This document shows positions 1 through 5,904 of a DNA stretch of 7,473 bases, one piece after another (positions within the stretch are counted from its first letter, which is position 1; the number at the start of each line of letters is the position of its first letter). The notes below the pieces were generated by a model that ran no database searches, was not told the origin of the DNA, and saw nothing but the letters and a program-made list of their open reading frames with translations. The position numbers and the translations under genes were made by a program. This stretch comes from Candidatus Neomicrothrix sp. UBA7884 (lineage in GTDB: Bacteria > Actinomycetota > Acidimicrobiia > Acidimicrobiales > MedAcidi-G1), in NCBI GenBank assembly GCA_002501135.1, contig DLRQ01000049.1, positions 1 through 7,473 on the forward strand, given 5' to 3'.

Positions 1-69
1 AACTGGTAGACGCACCGGCTTTAGGTGCCGGCGCCGAGAGGCGTGGGGGTTCGAGTCCCTCCGTCCGCA
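1..69 (+). tRNA. tRNA-Leu(UAG), 5' end cut off by window edge
   Basis: This is the 3' part of a leucine tRNA; roughly the first 13 bases (5' acceptor strand and start of the D arm) lie outside the window. The anticodon stem is CCGGC (15-19) paired with GCCGG (27-31), closing the 7-base loop TTTAGGT with anticodon TAG at 22-24. The long class II variable arm is a CGCC/GGCG hairpin (32-43) with a GAGA loop, as expected for Leu. The T arm is 45-61 with loop TTCGAGT, and the 3' acceptor strand CGTCCGC is 62-68. The discriminator is A69, the normal leucine base. CCA is not encoded: the next bases are C, G, T. A protein gene starts two bases after the discriminator, so the two are probably on one transcript. 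Confidence 0.95.
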
Positions 70-70
70 C

Positions 71-2506
71 GTGAACGAGGTCGACCCCACCCTGCGTGCG
101 CTGATCGATGCCGCCCCCGTTGGCATGGCGCTTCTCGACGCCGACGGCCAGCCCCGGTACGCCAACCACAGGTGGGTGGCGATGACGGGTTTCTCCCCTG
201 AGAGCCAGGGCACCTCAGAGTGGACCGAATGCGTTGATCTCGATGGCCGCGACAACTTTGTGACCGACCTGGCGCTGTCCCTCTCAGACGGGACCGCTCT
301 TCGTGGCCGTCTCAGGCTCAGTACCCGTGCCGGCATCATTCGATGGGTGGACCTCACGACGACTCCGATTGCCAGCGGAGAACCCGACTCAGGCGGAGCG
401 CTGATGGGCATCTCCGACATAACCGATGAGGTGGACGAGGCCCGCCGTGCCCACGAGCTGACAAGGGTTCTTGAAGCCAGCCCCGACCTGGTGGCGATCC
501 TTGACCCGCTGGGCCGAAGCCTCGTGTGGGCAAACGATGCGATGCGCCGCCACCTGGGCGGTGGCGACGTGTCTGGAAAGGTCCTGCTGGACCACCTTGA
601 CGGCTGGTCGCAGGCCCGTCTGGCTGCCACCGCACTCCCCGAGGTTCGCACCTCGGGAACCTGGAGCGGCGAGCTGCGTCTTGCCCGCCGGACCGGCGGC
701 ACGGTACCGATGTCGGCCCTGCTCGTATCCCACCGTGACCCTGACGGAGCGATTGACGCGATCTCGATGGTCGGAAGGGACCTGACAGACCTGCATGCCG
801 CCCAGCAGCGCGTCGAGGCTTCCGAAATCCGCCTGGCTGCCCTGGTGGAGCATGCCTCCGATCTAGTGCTTGTCGTCAGCGAGTCTGGCGACATCGTCTA
901 TGCCAGCCCGGCCGTTGCCCATGTGCTGGGCCGTGAGGCGGTCGAGTTGGAGGGTGTGCCGGTCGTCGACCTGGTGCATCCCGAGGACCACGACGGCCTG
1001 GCTGAGCGGACCGCTGAGGTCCTTGCGACACCGGGCATGTCACCGGCCTTTGAGGCCCGGGTTGCCCATGCCGGCGGCGGCTGGCGCTACATGGAGATCG
1101 TCGCAACCAACCTTCTGGGCAATCCGGCAGTTGACGGAATCGTAGTGAACGCCCGAGATGTGACCGAAAGGGTCGAGGTCGCTGCCGAACTGGAGGAACG
1201 CGCCTTCCACGACGAGTTGACCGGGCTGCCCAACCGCGCCTTCCTCCTAGACCGCCTCGCCGATGCCCTTCACAGGGCTGCACGCCATGACCGCATGGTC
1301 GGCGTGTTGTTCCTCGACCTTGACCGGTTCAAGGTCGTCAACGACTCCCTCGGCCACGGGTCAGGCGATGACCTGCTCCGTGAGGCGGCCCACCGGCTCT
1401 CCCAGACGGTTCGTCCCGGTGACACCGTTGCCAGGCTTGGTGGTGACGAGTTCGTTGTTCTCATCGGCGACATGTTGCGCACCACCGACGCCCTTGTTGC
1501 AGCTGAGCGGGTGCGGGCGTCCCTGTCCCGTCCTATGCAACTCGGCAGCGAGTCGACAGTGGTTACCACGAGCATCGGTGTGGCTATCGGGTATGGGCAG
1601 GAGGCGCCGGCCGACCTGCTCCGCGATGCCGACACGGCCATGTACCGCGCAAAGGACCAGGGACGCGACCGGGCCGAGCTCTTCGACGACCACCTGCGTG
1701 CCCAGGCAGTCAGACGACACTCCGTCGAACAGGAGTTGCGCCTCGCTCTCGACGAGGGTCGCATCGAGGTTCACTTCCAGCCGGTGGTCCGAATCTCTGA
1801 CGGTGCCGTCACCGGTGCCGAGGCACTCGCCAGGATCCGTGGGGCCGGAGGCGAGTTGCTCATGCCTGATCAGTTCATCGACATCGCCGAGGACAGCGGT
1901 CTCATCGCACAGTTGGGTGGGCGTGTCGTTGCCATTGCCCTGGAGCGGCTGTCGTCGTGGGGCAAGCGGGGTGGAGAGGACCTGAGCATCGCCGTGAACG
2001 TCTCGGCACGCCAGTTGGCGGATTCGGCCTTTCCCGAACTGGTCAGTGCGGCAATTGAGGCAAACGGCGTCTCGCCGGAGCAGGTGGCACTTGAGTTCAC
2101 CGAGTCGGCCCTGATCGCCGCCAACCCTGTGACCGAGAAGGTCCTCGGCGACCTCACGGCGCTTGGGGTCCGGATCGGCCTTGACGACTTTGGAACGGGG
2201 TTCTCGTCGCTGGCCTACCTGAAGCGTTTCCCGATCGACTTCGTGAAGATCGACAGGTCGTTCGTGGCGGGTCTCGGATCCGACGACGATGACACGGCCA
2301 TCGTGACGGGAACGGTGGCGTTGGCCCAGGGACTCGGGTTACAGGTTGTCGCCGAGGGGGTCGAGACCCGGTCCCAGCTGGAGTACCTGCAGAGGCTCCG
2401 CTGTGACCTGGCACAGGGCTTTCACTTCTCTGAGCCGGTCACCGACGCCGAGTTCGACCGGTTCCTCGGAAACTCCCGGGAGCAGACACCAATCTCGCTC
2501 AACTAG
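71..2506 (+). CDS. PAS-PAS-PAS-GGDEF-EAL cyclic-di-GMP synthase/phosphodiesterase
   Basis: An 811-residue signalling protein that makes and/or degrades cyclic di-GMP. Three PAS sensor domains (about 8-120, 130-245 and 255-371) are followed by a GGDEF domain from about 375, with HDELTGLPNR at 380-389, and an EAL domain (about 555-800). The GGDEF motif (457-461) is intact, and an inhibitory I-site RPGD (448-451) lies five residues before it. The EAL side keeps E584 of EAL, N643 (NVSARQL), E675 (LEFTES), D705-D706 (DDFGTG), K726 (VKID), E762 (AEGVET) and Q782. Both activities are therefore predicted; which dominates cannot be told. No signal peptide or membrane segment is evident, so it is probably cytoplasmic. 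The start is GTG at 71: the first PAS begins by residue 8, the next in-frame ATG (125) would cut into it, and there is no in-frame ATG, GTG or TTG upstream within the window. No Shine-Dalgarno is possible, because the upstream bases are the tRNA-Leu T and acceptor stems. The PAS ligands are unknown. Confidence 0.93.
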   Translation: MNEVDPTLRALIDAAPVGMALLDADGQPRYANHRWVAMTGFSPESQGTSEWTECVDLDGRDNFVTDLALSLSDGTALRGRLRLSTRAGIIRWVDLTTTPIASGEPDSGGALMGISDITDEVDEARRAHELTRVLEASPDLVAILDPLGRSLVWANDAMRRHLGGGDVSGKVLLDHLDGWSQARLAATALPEVRTSGTWSGELRLARRTGGTVPMSALLVSHRDPDGAIDAISMVGRDLTDLHAAQQRVEASEIRLAALVEHASDLVLVVSESGDIVYASPAVAHVLGREAVELEGVPVVDLVHPEDHDGLAERTAEVLATPGMSPAFEARVAHAGGGWRYMEIVATNLLGNPAVDGIVVNARDVTERVEVAAELEERAFHDELTGLPNRAFLLDRLADALHRAARHDRMVGVLFLDLDRFKVVNDSLGHGSGDDLLREAAHRLSQTVRPGDTVARLGGDEFVVLIGDMLRTTDALVAAERVRASLSRPMQLGSESTVVTTSIGVAIGYGQEAPADLLRDADTAMYRAKDQGRDRAELFDDHLRAQAVRRHSVEQELRLALDEGRIEVHFQPVVRISDGAVTGAEALARIRGAGGELLMPDQFIDIAEDSGLIAQLGGRVVAIALERLSSWGKRGGEDLSIAVNVSARQLADSAFPELVSAAIEANGVSPEQVALEFTESALIAANPVTEKVLGDLTALGVRIGLDDFGTGFSSLAYLKRFPIDFVKIDRSFVAGLGSDDDDTAIVTGTVALAQGLGLQVVAEGVETRSQLEYLQRLRCDLAQGFHFSEPVTDAEFDRFLGNSREQTPISLN
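2503..2506. other. Shared CTAG at the convergent ends of the GGDEF-EAL gene and rdgB
   Basis: The palindrome CTAG supplies both stop codons: TAG at 2504-2506 on the plus strand for the GGDEF-EAL gene, and TAG at 2505-2503 on the minus strand for rdgB. The genes thus overlap tail to tail by four bases, leaving no space for a separate terminator. A small inverted repeat lies just beyond (CGGGT 2508-2512, ACCCG 2519-2523, 6-base loop), inside the rdgB 3' end. It has no T-run and is too weak to call a terminator. Confidence 0.95.
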
Positions 2507-3108
2507 CCGGGTTCCGATACCCGTTGGGTGTCGAGCATCTCAACCAGCGCCCGGAGTGCCCGTCCACGGTGGGAGAACCTGTGCTTGTCGTCTCCCATCT
2601 CAGCGAACGTGGCACCGTCACCCTCGACCGGGGTGAACACCGGGTCGTATCCGAAGCCCCCTTCACCTGACGGGGTCTCGGCAATCCGGCCCTCTACTGT
2701 TCCGGTGGCAACGAGTTCTCTGCCGTCCGGGTAGCGAACCATCGCAACAGTTCTGAACCGTGCGGTCCGCATTGCGGGAACTACCCCGGACAGGTCGGCC
2801 ATCAACTTCGCCAGGTTGTCGGCGTAGTCGGCACCTTCGCCGGCGAAACGGGCTGACCGGATACCGGGTTCACCGCCAAGAGCATCGACGAAGAGGCCCG
2901 TGTCGTCCGCAACGGCTGCCAGACCGGTGGCACTGCACACGGCCACGGCCTTGAGCCGTGCGTTCTCCTCGAGTGTGTCGCCGTCCTCGACAACGTCAGG
3001 AAGACCCACGGGACGCGGAAGAACCTCGGCAATACCCTCAAGCAACAACTCCATTTCGGCGACCTTGTCAGGGTTGGCGCTTGCCAGCACCAGGCGGGGT
3101 CGCTCCAC
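2503..3108 (-). CDS. rdgB: RdgB/HAM1 family non-canonical purine NTP pyrophosphatase
   Basis: A 201-residue cytoplasmic enzyme, the usual family length, that hydrolyses dITP/ITP and XTP to the monophosphate and pyrophosphate, keeping deaminated purines out of nucleic acids. Family motifs run in order: an N-terminal substrate loop ASANPDKVAEME (9-20), EENARLKA (47-54), ADDTGLFVDALGG (67-79) with the conserved acidic pair D68-D69, GFGYDPVF (151-158), TFAEM (167-171) and SHRGRAL (179-185). The start is GTG at 3108-3106, eight bases after the rph stop, with GAGG at 3118-3115 six bases upstream as ribosome-binding site. It is the last gene of the mec-cysM-rph-rdgB run; the rph-rdgB pairing is common in bacteria. 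Its stop overlaps that of the convergent cyclic-di-GMP gene. Confidence 0.95.
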   Translation of the reverse strand: MERPRLVLASANPDKVAEMELLLEGIAEVLPRPVGLPDVVEDGDTLEENARLKAVAVCSATGLAAVADDTGLFVDALGGEPGIRSARFAGEGADYADNLAKLMADLSGVVPAMRTARFRTVAMVRYPDGRELVATGTVEGRIAETPSGEGGFGYDPVFTPVEGDGATFAEMGDDKHRFSHRGRALRALVEMLDTQRVSEPG

Positions 3109-3114
3109 TGGATA

Positions 3115-3118
3115 CCTC
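3115..3118 (-). promoter_or_regulatory. rdgB ribosome-binding site overlapping the rph stop codon
   Basis: On the minus strand the rph stop TGA (3119-3117) runs straight into GAGG (3118-3115), followed by a 6-base spacer and the rdgB GTG (3108). The overlap suggests translational coupling between rph and rdgB and supports this rdgB start. Confidence 0.75.
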
Positions 3119-3839
3119 AGGTTGATCGTTGCGCCGGTGGTTCAGCTAGCACTTCGCGCTGCATCTCCACGATCCTGGCGATGCCTCCGGCGGCAAGGTC
3201 GACAAGTGAGTCCAACTGGGACCTGTCGAAGGACTCTCCCTCGGCCGTTCCCTGAACCTCGACGAAGTTACCCGAACCGGTCATGACGACGTTGAAGTCC
3301 ACCTCGGCGGTGGAATCCTCGATGTAGGGCAGGTCCAGGCGGGCCTCGCCTTCGATGATGCCTACCGAGATGGCCGCAAGTTCATCGGTGAGGGGGTGCT
3401 GTTCGATTTCTCCGGCGGAGACCAGACGGGTGAGGGCGTCGTGGAGGGCCAGATAGCCGCCACAGATCGAGGCGGTACGCGTGCCGCCATCGGCCTGGAG
3501 GACATCGCAGTCGACGGTTACCTCGCGTTCTCCGAGAATGTCCAGGTCTGCAACCGCCCTCAGCGACCTGCCGATGAGGCGTTGGATCTCCTGGTCGCGG
3601 CCTGACACCCGCCGCCTGATCCGCTCGTTGCTGGAGCCCGGAAGCATCGAGTACTCAGCGGTGACCCATCCCCGGCCCGTGTTCTTGAGCCAGCGCGGAA
3701 CGCCGTCGCCGATCGATGCCGTGCAGAGAACCCGGGTGCGTCCGAATGTGACCAGGCATGCACCATCTGCCATTTCCGTGAAGTCGCGTTCAAAGCTGAG
3801 TGGGCGCAGTTCGTCGTTGACGCGTCCGTCTGGTCGCAC
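3117..3839 (-). CDS. rph: Ribonuclease PH
   Basis: A 240-residue phosphate-dependent 3'-to-5' exoribonuclease that trims tRNA precursors and other RNAs; the family forms a ring-shaped hexamer. The N-terminus RPDGRVNDELRP (2-13) is typical, followed by GRGWVTAEYSMLP (55-67), GRDQEIQRLIGRSLRA (80-95), VTVDCDVLQADGGTRTAS (107-124) with the phosphate-site segment GGTRT (118-122), and the C-terminal IEDSTAEVDFNVVMT (173-187) and VEVQGTAEGESF (193-204). The loop between MLP and the EIQRL helix looks about five residues shorter than in E. coli RNase PH (recalled, not aligned). The start is GTG at 3839-3837, with AGGAGG four bases upstream. It lies 56 bases after cysM, with a perfect hairpin in the gap. 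Confidence 0.96.
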   Translation of the reverse strand: MRPDGRVNDELRPLSFERDFTEMADGACLVTFGRTRVLCTASIGDGVPRWLKNTGRGWVTAEYSMLPGSSNERIRRRVSGRDQEIQRLIGRSLRAVADLDILGEREVTVDCDVLQADGGTRTASICGGYLALHDALTRLVSAGEIEQHPLTDELAAISVGIIEGEARLDLPYIEDSTAEVDFNVVMTGSGNFVEVQGTAEGESFDRSQLDSLVDLAAGGIARIVEMQREVLAEPPAQRST

Positions 3840-3843
3840 AGGG

Positions 3844-3849
3844 CCTCCT
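3844..3849 (-). promoter_or_regulatory. rph ribosome-binding site AGGAGG
   Basis: AGGAGG on the minus strand (plus-strand CCTCCT), four bases before the rph GTG at 3839. It is the strongest Shine-Dalgarno in the window and fixes the rph start. The spacing is a little short. It begins five bases after the foot of the 3855-3875 hairpin, so folding of that hairpin could affect ribosome access. Confidence 0.75.
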
Positions 3850-3854
3850 GTCTA

Positions 3855-3875
3855 GCCATCCGACGGGCGGATGGC
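3855..3875 (-). promoter_or_regulatory. Perfect 8-bp hairpin in the cysM-rph gap
   Basis: GCCATCCG (3855-3862) and CGGATGGC (3868-3875) are perfect inverted repeats around a 5-base loop. The hairpin sits in the 56-base gap after the cysM stop (3896) and directly before the rph ribosome-binding site. It lacks a T-run on the minus strand, so it is not a standard intrinsic terminator. It could protect a processed end between the cysteine genes and rph, attenuate rph, or bind a protein. The structure is seen directly; any role is inference. Confidence 0.6.
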
Positions 3876-3895
3876 GTTCTTGTCGAGGCCTCAGC

Positions 3896-4858
3896 CTAGA
3901 AGTAGATGGTGGACTCGGTGTCGGCCGTGACCTGTGCGATGTCGCCGGTCCATGCACCGGTCGACAGGTACTTCCAACCGGCGTCGCTGACGAGGAACAC
4001 GATTACCGCCTCGCCGCCCTCGGAGGCAACCCTCTCGGCCACCCTGAGGGATCCGGCGAGGGCCGCACCAGCCGAGAGCCCTGCGAAGATCCCGCACCTG
4101 TCGGCGAGACGACGGGCGCACTCGATGGACTCCCTCGGCCTGACGATTCGCTTTCCGTCGAGCAGGTCGTTTCCTCCCCACTTCTCAAATACCGGGGGGA
4201 TGAAGCCGTCCTCGAGGCTGCGCAGCCCCTGGACCTGCTCGCCGGCGGGCGGCTCGACGGCCAGCACCTGGACCTCGGGCCGGTTTTCCTTCAGGTAACT
4301 GCCGATACCCATGAGCGTGCCGCTGGTTCCAAGGCCGGCCACGAAGTGGGTGATGTCGGGGACGTCGCGGAGGATCTCGGGGCCGGTCATCTCGTAGTGG
4401 GCACGGGGGTTGGCCTCGTTCCCGTACTGGTAGAGGAACACCCAGTCGGGATTCTGGTCGGCGAGTTCCTGGGCCATGCGCACGGCACCGTTGGAACCCT
4501 CGTCGCCGGGCGAGGAGATGATCTCGGCACCAAAGACCTCGAGCATCGAGCGACGCTCGGGTGACACGTTTTCGGGTAGGACGATCTTGATCAGGTAGCC
4601 GCGTATTCGGGCGATCATTGCCAGGGCGATGCCCGTGTTGCCCGATGATGGTTCGATGATCGTGCGACCCGGGGTGAGGGTTCCGTCGGCCTCGGCCTCG
4701 GCGATCATGGCACGGGCGATGCGGTCCTTTACCGAACCGGCGGGGTTCTGGCCCTCCAACTTGGCGAGCAGTCGGATGTCGGGGCTGGGACTGAGCACGC
4801 TCACGTCGACAATCGGTGTGTCGCCGATGAGGTCAATCACCGAGGAATAGACGGCCAT
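3896..4858 (-). CDS. cysM: Cysteine synthase, CysM type (PLP enzyme, probably O-phosphoserine-using)
   Basis: A 320-residue fold-type II PLP enzyme that forms cysteine. The PLP lysine is K44 in NPAGSVKDR (38-46); the substrate loop is SSGNTG (71-76), the phosphate-binding turn GLGTSGT (175-181), and GLSAG (260-264) follows. The closest family I recognise is M. tuberculosis CysM, which takes O-phosphoserine and sulfur from thiocarboxylated CysO. R213 in GLRSLEDGF lies at the position of Arg220 there, the O-phosphoserine selectivity residue; the same 7-residue offset holds for the PLP lysine (K44 versus K51). The C-terminus keeps AGWKYLSTGAW (293-303). The start is ATG 4858-4856, giving MAVYSSVIDLIGDTP, which aligns with the family start; AGGGA (4872-4868) is nine bases upstream. 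An in-frame GTG at 4903 would add 15 residues the family lacks. It lies 64 bases after mec, with no cysO between. O-acetylserine use cannot be excluded. Confidence 0.93.
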   Translation of the reverse strand: MAVYSSVIDLIGDTPIVDVSVLSPSPDIRLLAKLEGQNPAGSVKDRIARAMIAEAEADGTLTPGRTIIEPSSGNTGIALAMIARIRGYLIKIVLPENVSPERRSMLEVFGAEIISSPGDEGSNGAVRMAQELADQNPDWVFLYQYGNEANPRAHYEMTGPEILRDVPDITHFVAGLGTSGTLMGIGSYLKENRPEVQVLAVEPPAGEQVQGLRSLEDGFIPPVFEKWGGNDLLDGKRIVRPRESIECARRLADRCGIFAGLSAGAALAGSLRVAERVASEGGEAVIVFLVSDAGWKYLSTGAWTGDIAQVTADTESTIYF

Positions 4859-4919
4859 TGTTCCAATTCCCTGCTCGTTCTCTGCCTGTCCGATCGTAAT
4901 CACGACCAGTTCGGTCAGG

Positions 4920-4925
4920 ATTCTA
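4920..4925 (-). promoter_or_regulatory. Possible internal -10 box (TAGAAT) before cysM
   Basis: TAGAAT on the minus strand overlaps the mec stop codon TAG (4925-4923) and matches the TANNNT form of a -10 element. It would start a transcript about 55 bases before the cysM ATG, letting cysM be expressed apart from mec. I see no good -35, and a hexamer of this kind can arise by chance. Confidence 0.25.
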
Positions 4926-5363
4926 GCCGGGTTCCACCGCCACCGGTACCTCTTTGATCACATCGCCGTTGATACGGAACGCCCGCATGTACGGCTCCGG
5001 GTGTTCGAGGGACACGATCAGGAACACCCATACACCGAACTCGTCGAACCGGGCTGCATCGGCAACGTCGGTCGGTGACGGGTAGGCCGCCGTGTGGGTG
5101 TGGCTGTGCATCACGCCCAGAATGGACAGCCCGGCAGCGTCGGCAGACCTCTCGGCATCAAGCTGGCCCACGCCGTCGAGCGTGTAGATCTCGGGGCGTC
5201 GTTCCGGTGGCGCAACGTTGCCGATCGGGAAGAACATGTCCACGTACATACCCCCGGGTGGTCCGGCGAACAGGCCACAGGACTCGTCGGGATCATGCTC
5301 GAGAGCAAGGTCGATCATCGCCCGGTGAACGTCCGGGGTGAGGGTGAGGGTCTCTTGCGACAC
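4923..5363 (-). CDS. mec: Mec-like JAMM/Mov34 metallopeptidase (CysO-cysteine peptidase)
   Basis: A 146-residue zinc-dependent JAMM-family peptidase; M. tuberculosis Mec is, as I recall, the same length. There it releases cysteine from the C-terminus of the carrier CysO after CysM has attached it. The complete JAMM signature is present: E27 in DESCGLF, then H86-S-H88, seven residues, S96, two residues, D99 (HSHTHTAAYPSPTD). The start chosen is GTG 5363-5361, giving VSQETLTLTPD. The frame stays open to 5471, but that extension runs through the start of divergent smpB and lacks family character. There is no Shine-Dalgarno; TAGCCT lies seven bases upstream, fitting a leaderless mRNA. It is first in the mec-cysM-rph-rdgB run. 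With no cysO nearby, the substrate could be a carrier encoded elsewhere or another isopeptide-linked target. Confidence 0.87.
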   Translation of the reverse strand: MSQETLTLTPDVHRAMIDLALEHDPDESCGLFAGPPGGMYVDMFFPIGNVAPPERRPEIYTLDGVGQLDAERSADAAGLSILGVMHSHTHTAAYPSPTDVADAARFDEFGVWVFLIVSLEHPEPYMRAFRINGDVIKEVPVAVEPG

Positions 5364-5370
5364 GCCGGGG

Positions 5371-5376
5371 AGGCTA
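5371..5376 (-). promoter_or_regulatory. -10 element (TAGCCT) for a leaderless mec transcript
   Basis: TAGCCT on the minus strand (plus-strand AGGCTA) ends seven bases before the mec GTG (5363). TANNNT at this distance places transcription start at or next to the G of GTG, the pattern known for leaderless actinobacterial mRNAs. There is no Shine-Dalgarno in this stretch; the minus strand reads CCTCCCC. No clear -35 is visible. Confidence 0.5.
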
Positions 5377-5405
5377 ACGCCGACGACCGCCCACGGGGTC
5401 GCCGG

Positions 5406-5411
5406 TACGCT
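5406..5411 (+). promoter_or_regulatory. -10 element (TACGCT) for a leaderless smpB transcript
   Basis: TACGCT ends seven bases before the smpB GTG (5419), the same geometry as the divergent mec box. The intervening CAACCCT has no Shine-Dalgarno, so transcription probably starts at the GTG. The 55-base mec-smpB gap (5364-5418) holds both boxes; no convincing -35 hexamer is seen for either. Confidence 0.5.
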
Positions 5412-5418
5412 CAACCCT

Positions 5419-5892
5419 GTGAGCGACGCAAGCGACCGTGTGGTCGCCAGCAACCGCCGGGCCCGACGCAACTACGACCTGCTCGACACCTGGGAGGCCG
5501 GCCTCGTGCTGAAGGGCAGCGAGGTCAAGTCCCTGCGCGAATCCAAGGTGCAGATCTCAGAGGCGTTCGCCAGGGAGGAAACGGGCGAACTCTGGCTGGT
5601 AGGCCTGCACATAGCCCCGTATGCAATGAGTGGCGGCGAGGCAATGGGCCATGACCCCGACCGACCCAAGAAGCTCCTGTTGCACCGTAGGGAGATCCAC
5701 CGGATCACAGACCGGATGCAACGAGAGGGTCTGACGCTGATCCCACTCTCGCTCTACTTCAGCGGTGGGCGTGCCAAGGTCGAGGTGGCGTTGGCCAAGG
5801 GTCGCGACATGCATGACAAGCGCCAGGCCCTTGTTCGCAGGGAAGCCGACCGCGAGGCCGAACGGGCAATGGCCCGCAGGCGACGCCGCTGA
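5419..5892 (+). CDS. smpB: SsrA-binding protein SmpB
   Basis: A 157-residue basic RNA-binding protein that partners tmRNA in trans-translation: it binds the tRNA-like domain, delivers alanyl-tmRNA to stalled ribosomes and occupies the decoding centre with its C-terminal tail. The family signatures are SNRRARRNYDLLDTWEAG (11-28), LKGSEVKSLRESKVQI (31-46), GHDPDRPKKLLLHRREI (77-93) and VEVALAKGRDMHDKRQ (121-136). The tail ends in a run of arginines. The start is GTG at 5419; the frame is open to an ATG at 5338, but those 27 extra residues overlap mec and are not SmpB-like. Neighbours: mec diverges 55 bases upstream, and a convergent aminotransferase ends 12 bases downstream. Its RNA partner begins at about 7325 on the same strand, beyond that gene. 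Confidence 0.96.
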   Translation: MSDASDRVVASNRRARRNYDLLDTWEAGLVLKGSEVKSLRESKVQISEAFAREETGELWLVGLHIAPYAMSGGEAMGHDPDRPKKLLLHRREIHRITDRMQREGLTLIPLSLYFSGGRAKVEVALAKGRDMHDKRQALVRREADREAERAMARRRRR

Positions 5893-5900
5893 ACGTTCAG
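5889..5900. repeat. 12-bp perfect palindrome at the smpB stop codon
   Basis: CTGAACGTTCAG is a perfect palindrome that includes the smpB stop TGA (5890-5892) and most of the 12-base gap to the convergent aminotransferase. About two such palindromes are expected by chance in a window this size. A weaker imperfect stem follows inside the aminotransferase end (CTCAG 5904-5908, CTGAG 5922-5926, with inner GTCT/AGAC). Together they could help end transcription from both sides, but there is no T-run. Confidence 0.3.
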
Positions 5901-5904
5901 ATGC

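Noticed and set aside
1270..1764. Long antisense open frame opposite the GGDEF domain
   Set aside because: It is a by-product of high-GC codon use in the real gene; it has no recognisable domain and an arginine/serine-rich composition typical of shadow frames.
2339..2341. TTA leucine codon (residue 757) in the cyclic-di-GMP gene as a bldA-type control point
   Set aside because: TTA is rare in high-GC actinobacteria, but one codon in an organism not shown to be Streptomyces is weak evidence, and I did not count TTA in the other genes.
4859..4903. Upstream GTG start for cysM
   Set aside because: It would add 15 residues absent from the family; ATG 4858 aligns with the M. tuberculosis CysM start and has AGGGA upstream.
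5338..5418. N-terminal extension of smpB from an upstream ATG
   Set aside because: The added residues overlap mec and are not SmpB-like; the GTG at 5419 gives the usual short lead-in before the SNRRARRNY block.
5364..5471. N-terminal extension of mec up to an upstream start
   Set aside because: The extra 36 residues run antisense through the smpB start and promoter, and the shorter 146-residue form matches the known Mec length.
5889..5900. CTGAACGTTCAG as a possible LexA/SOS-type operator
   Set aside because: Actinobacterial SOS boxes need GAAC and GTTC separated by four bases; here they abut. It lies at a convergent gene end rather than a promoter, and a 12-bp palindrome is expected by chance about twice in this window.
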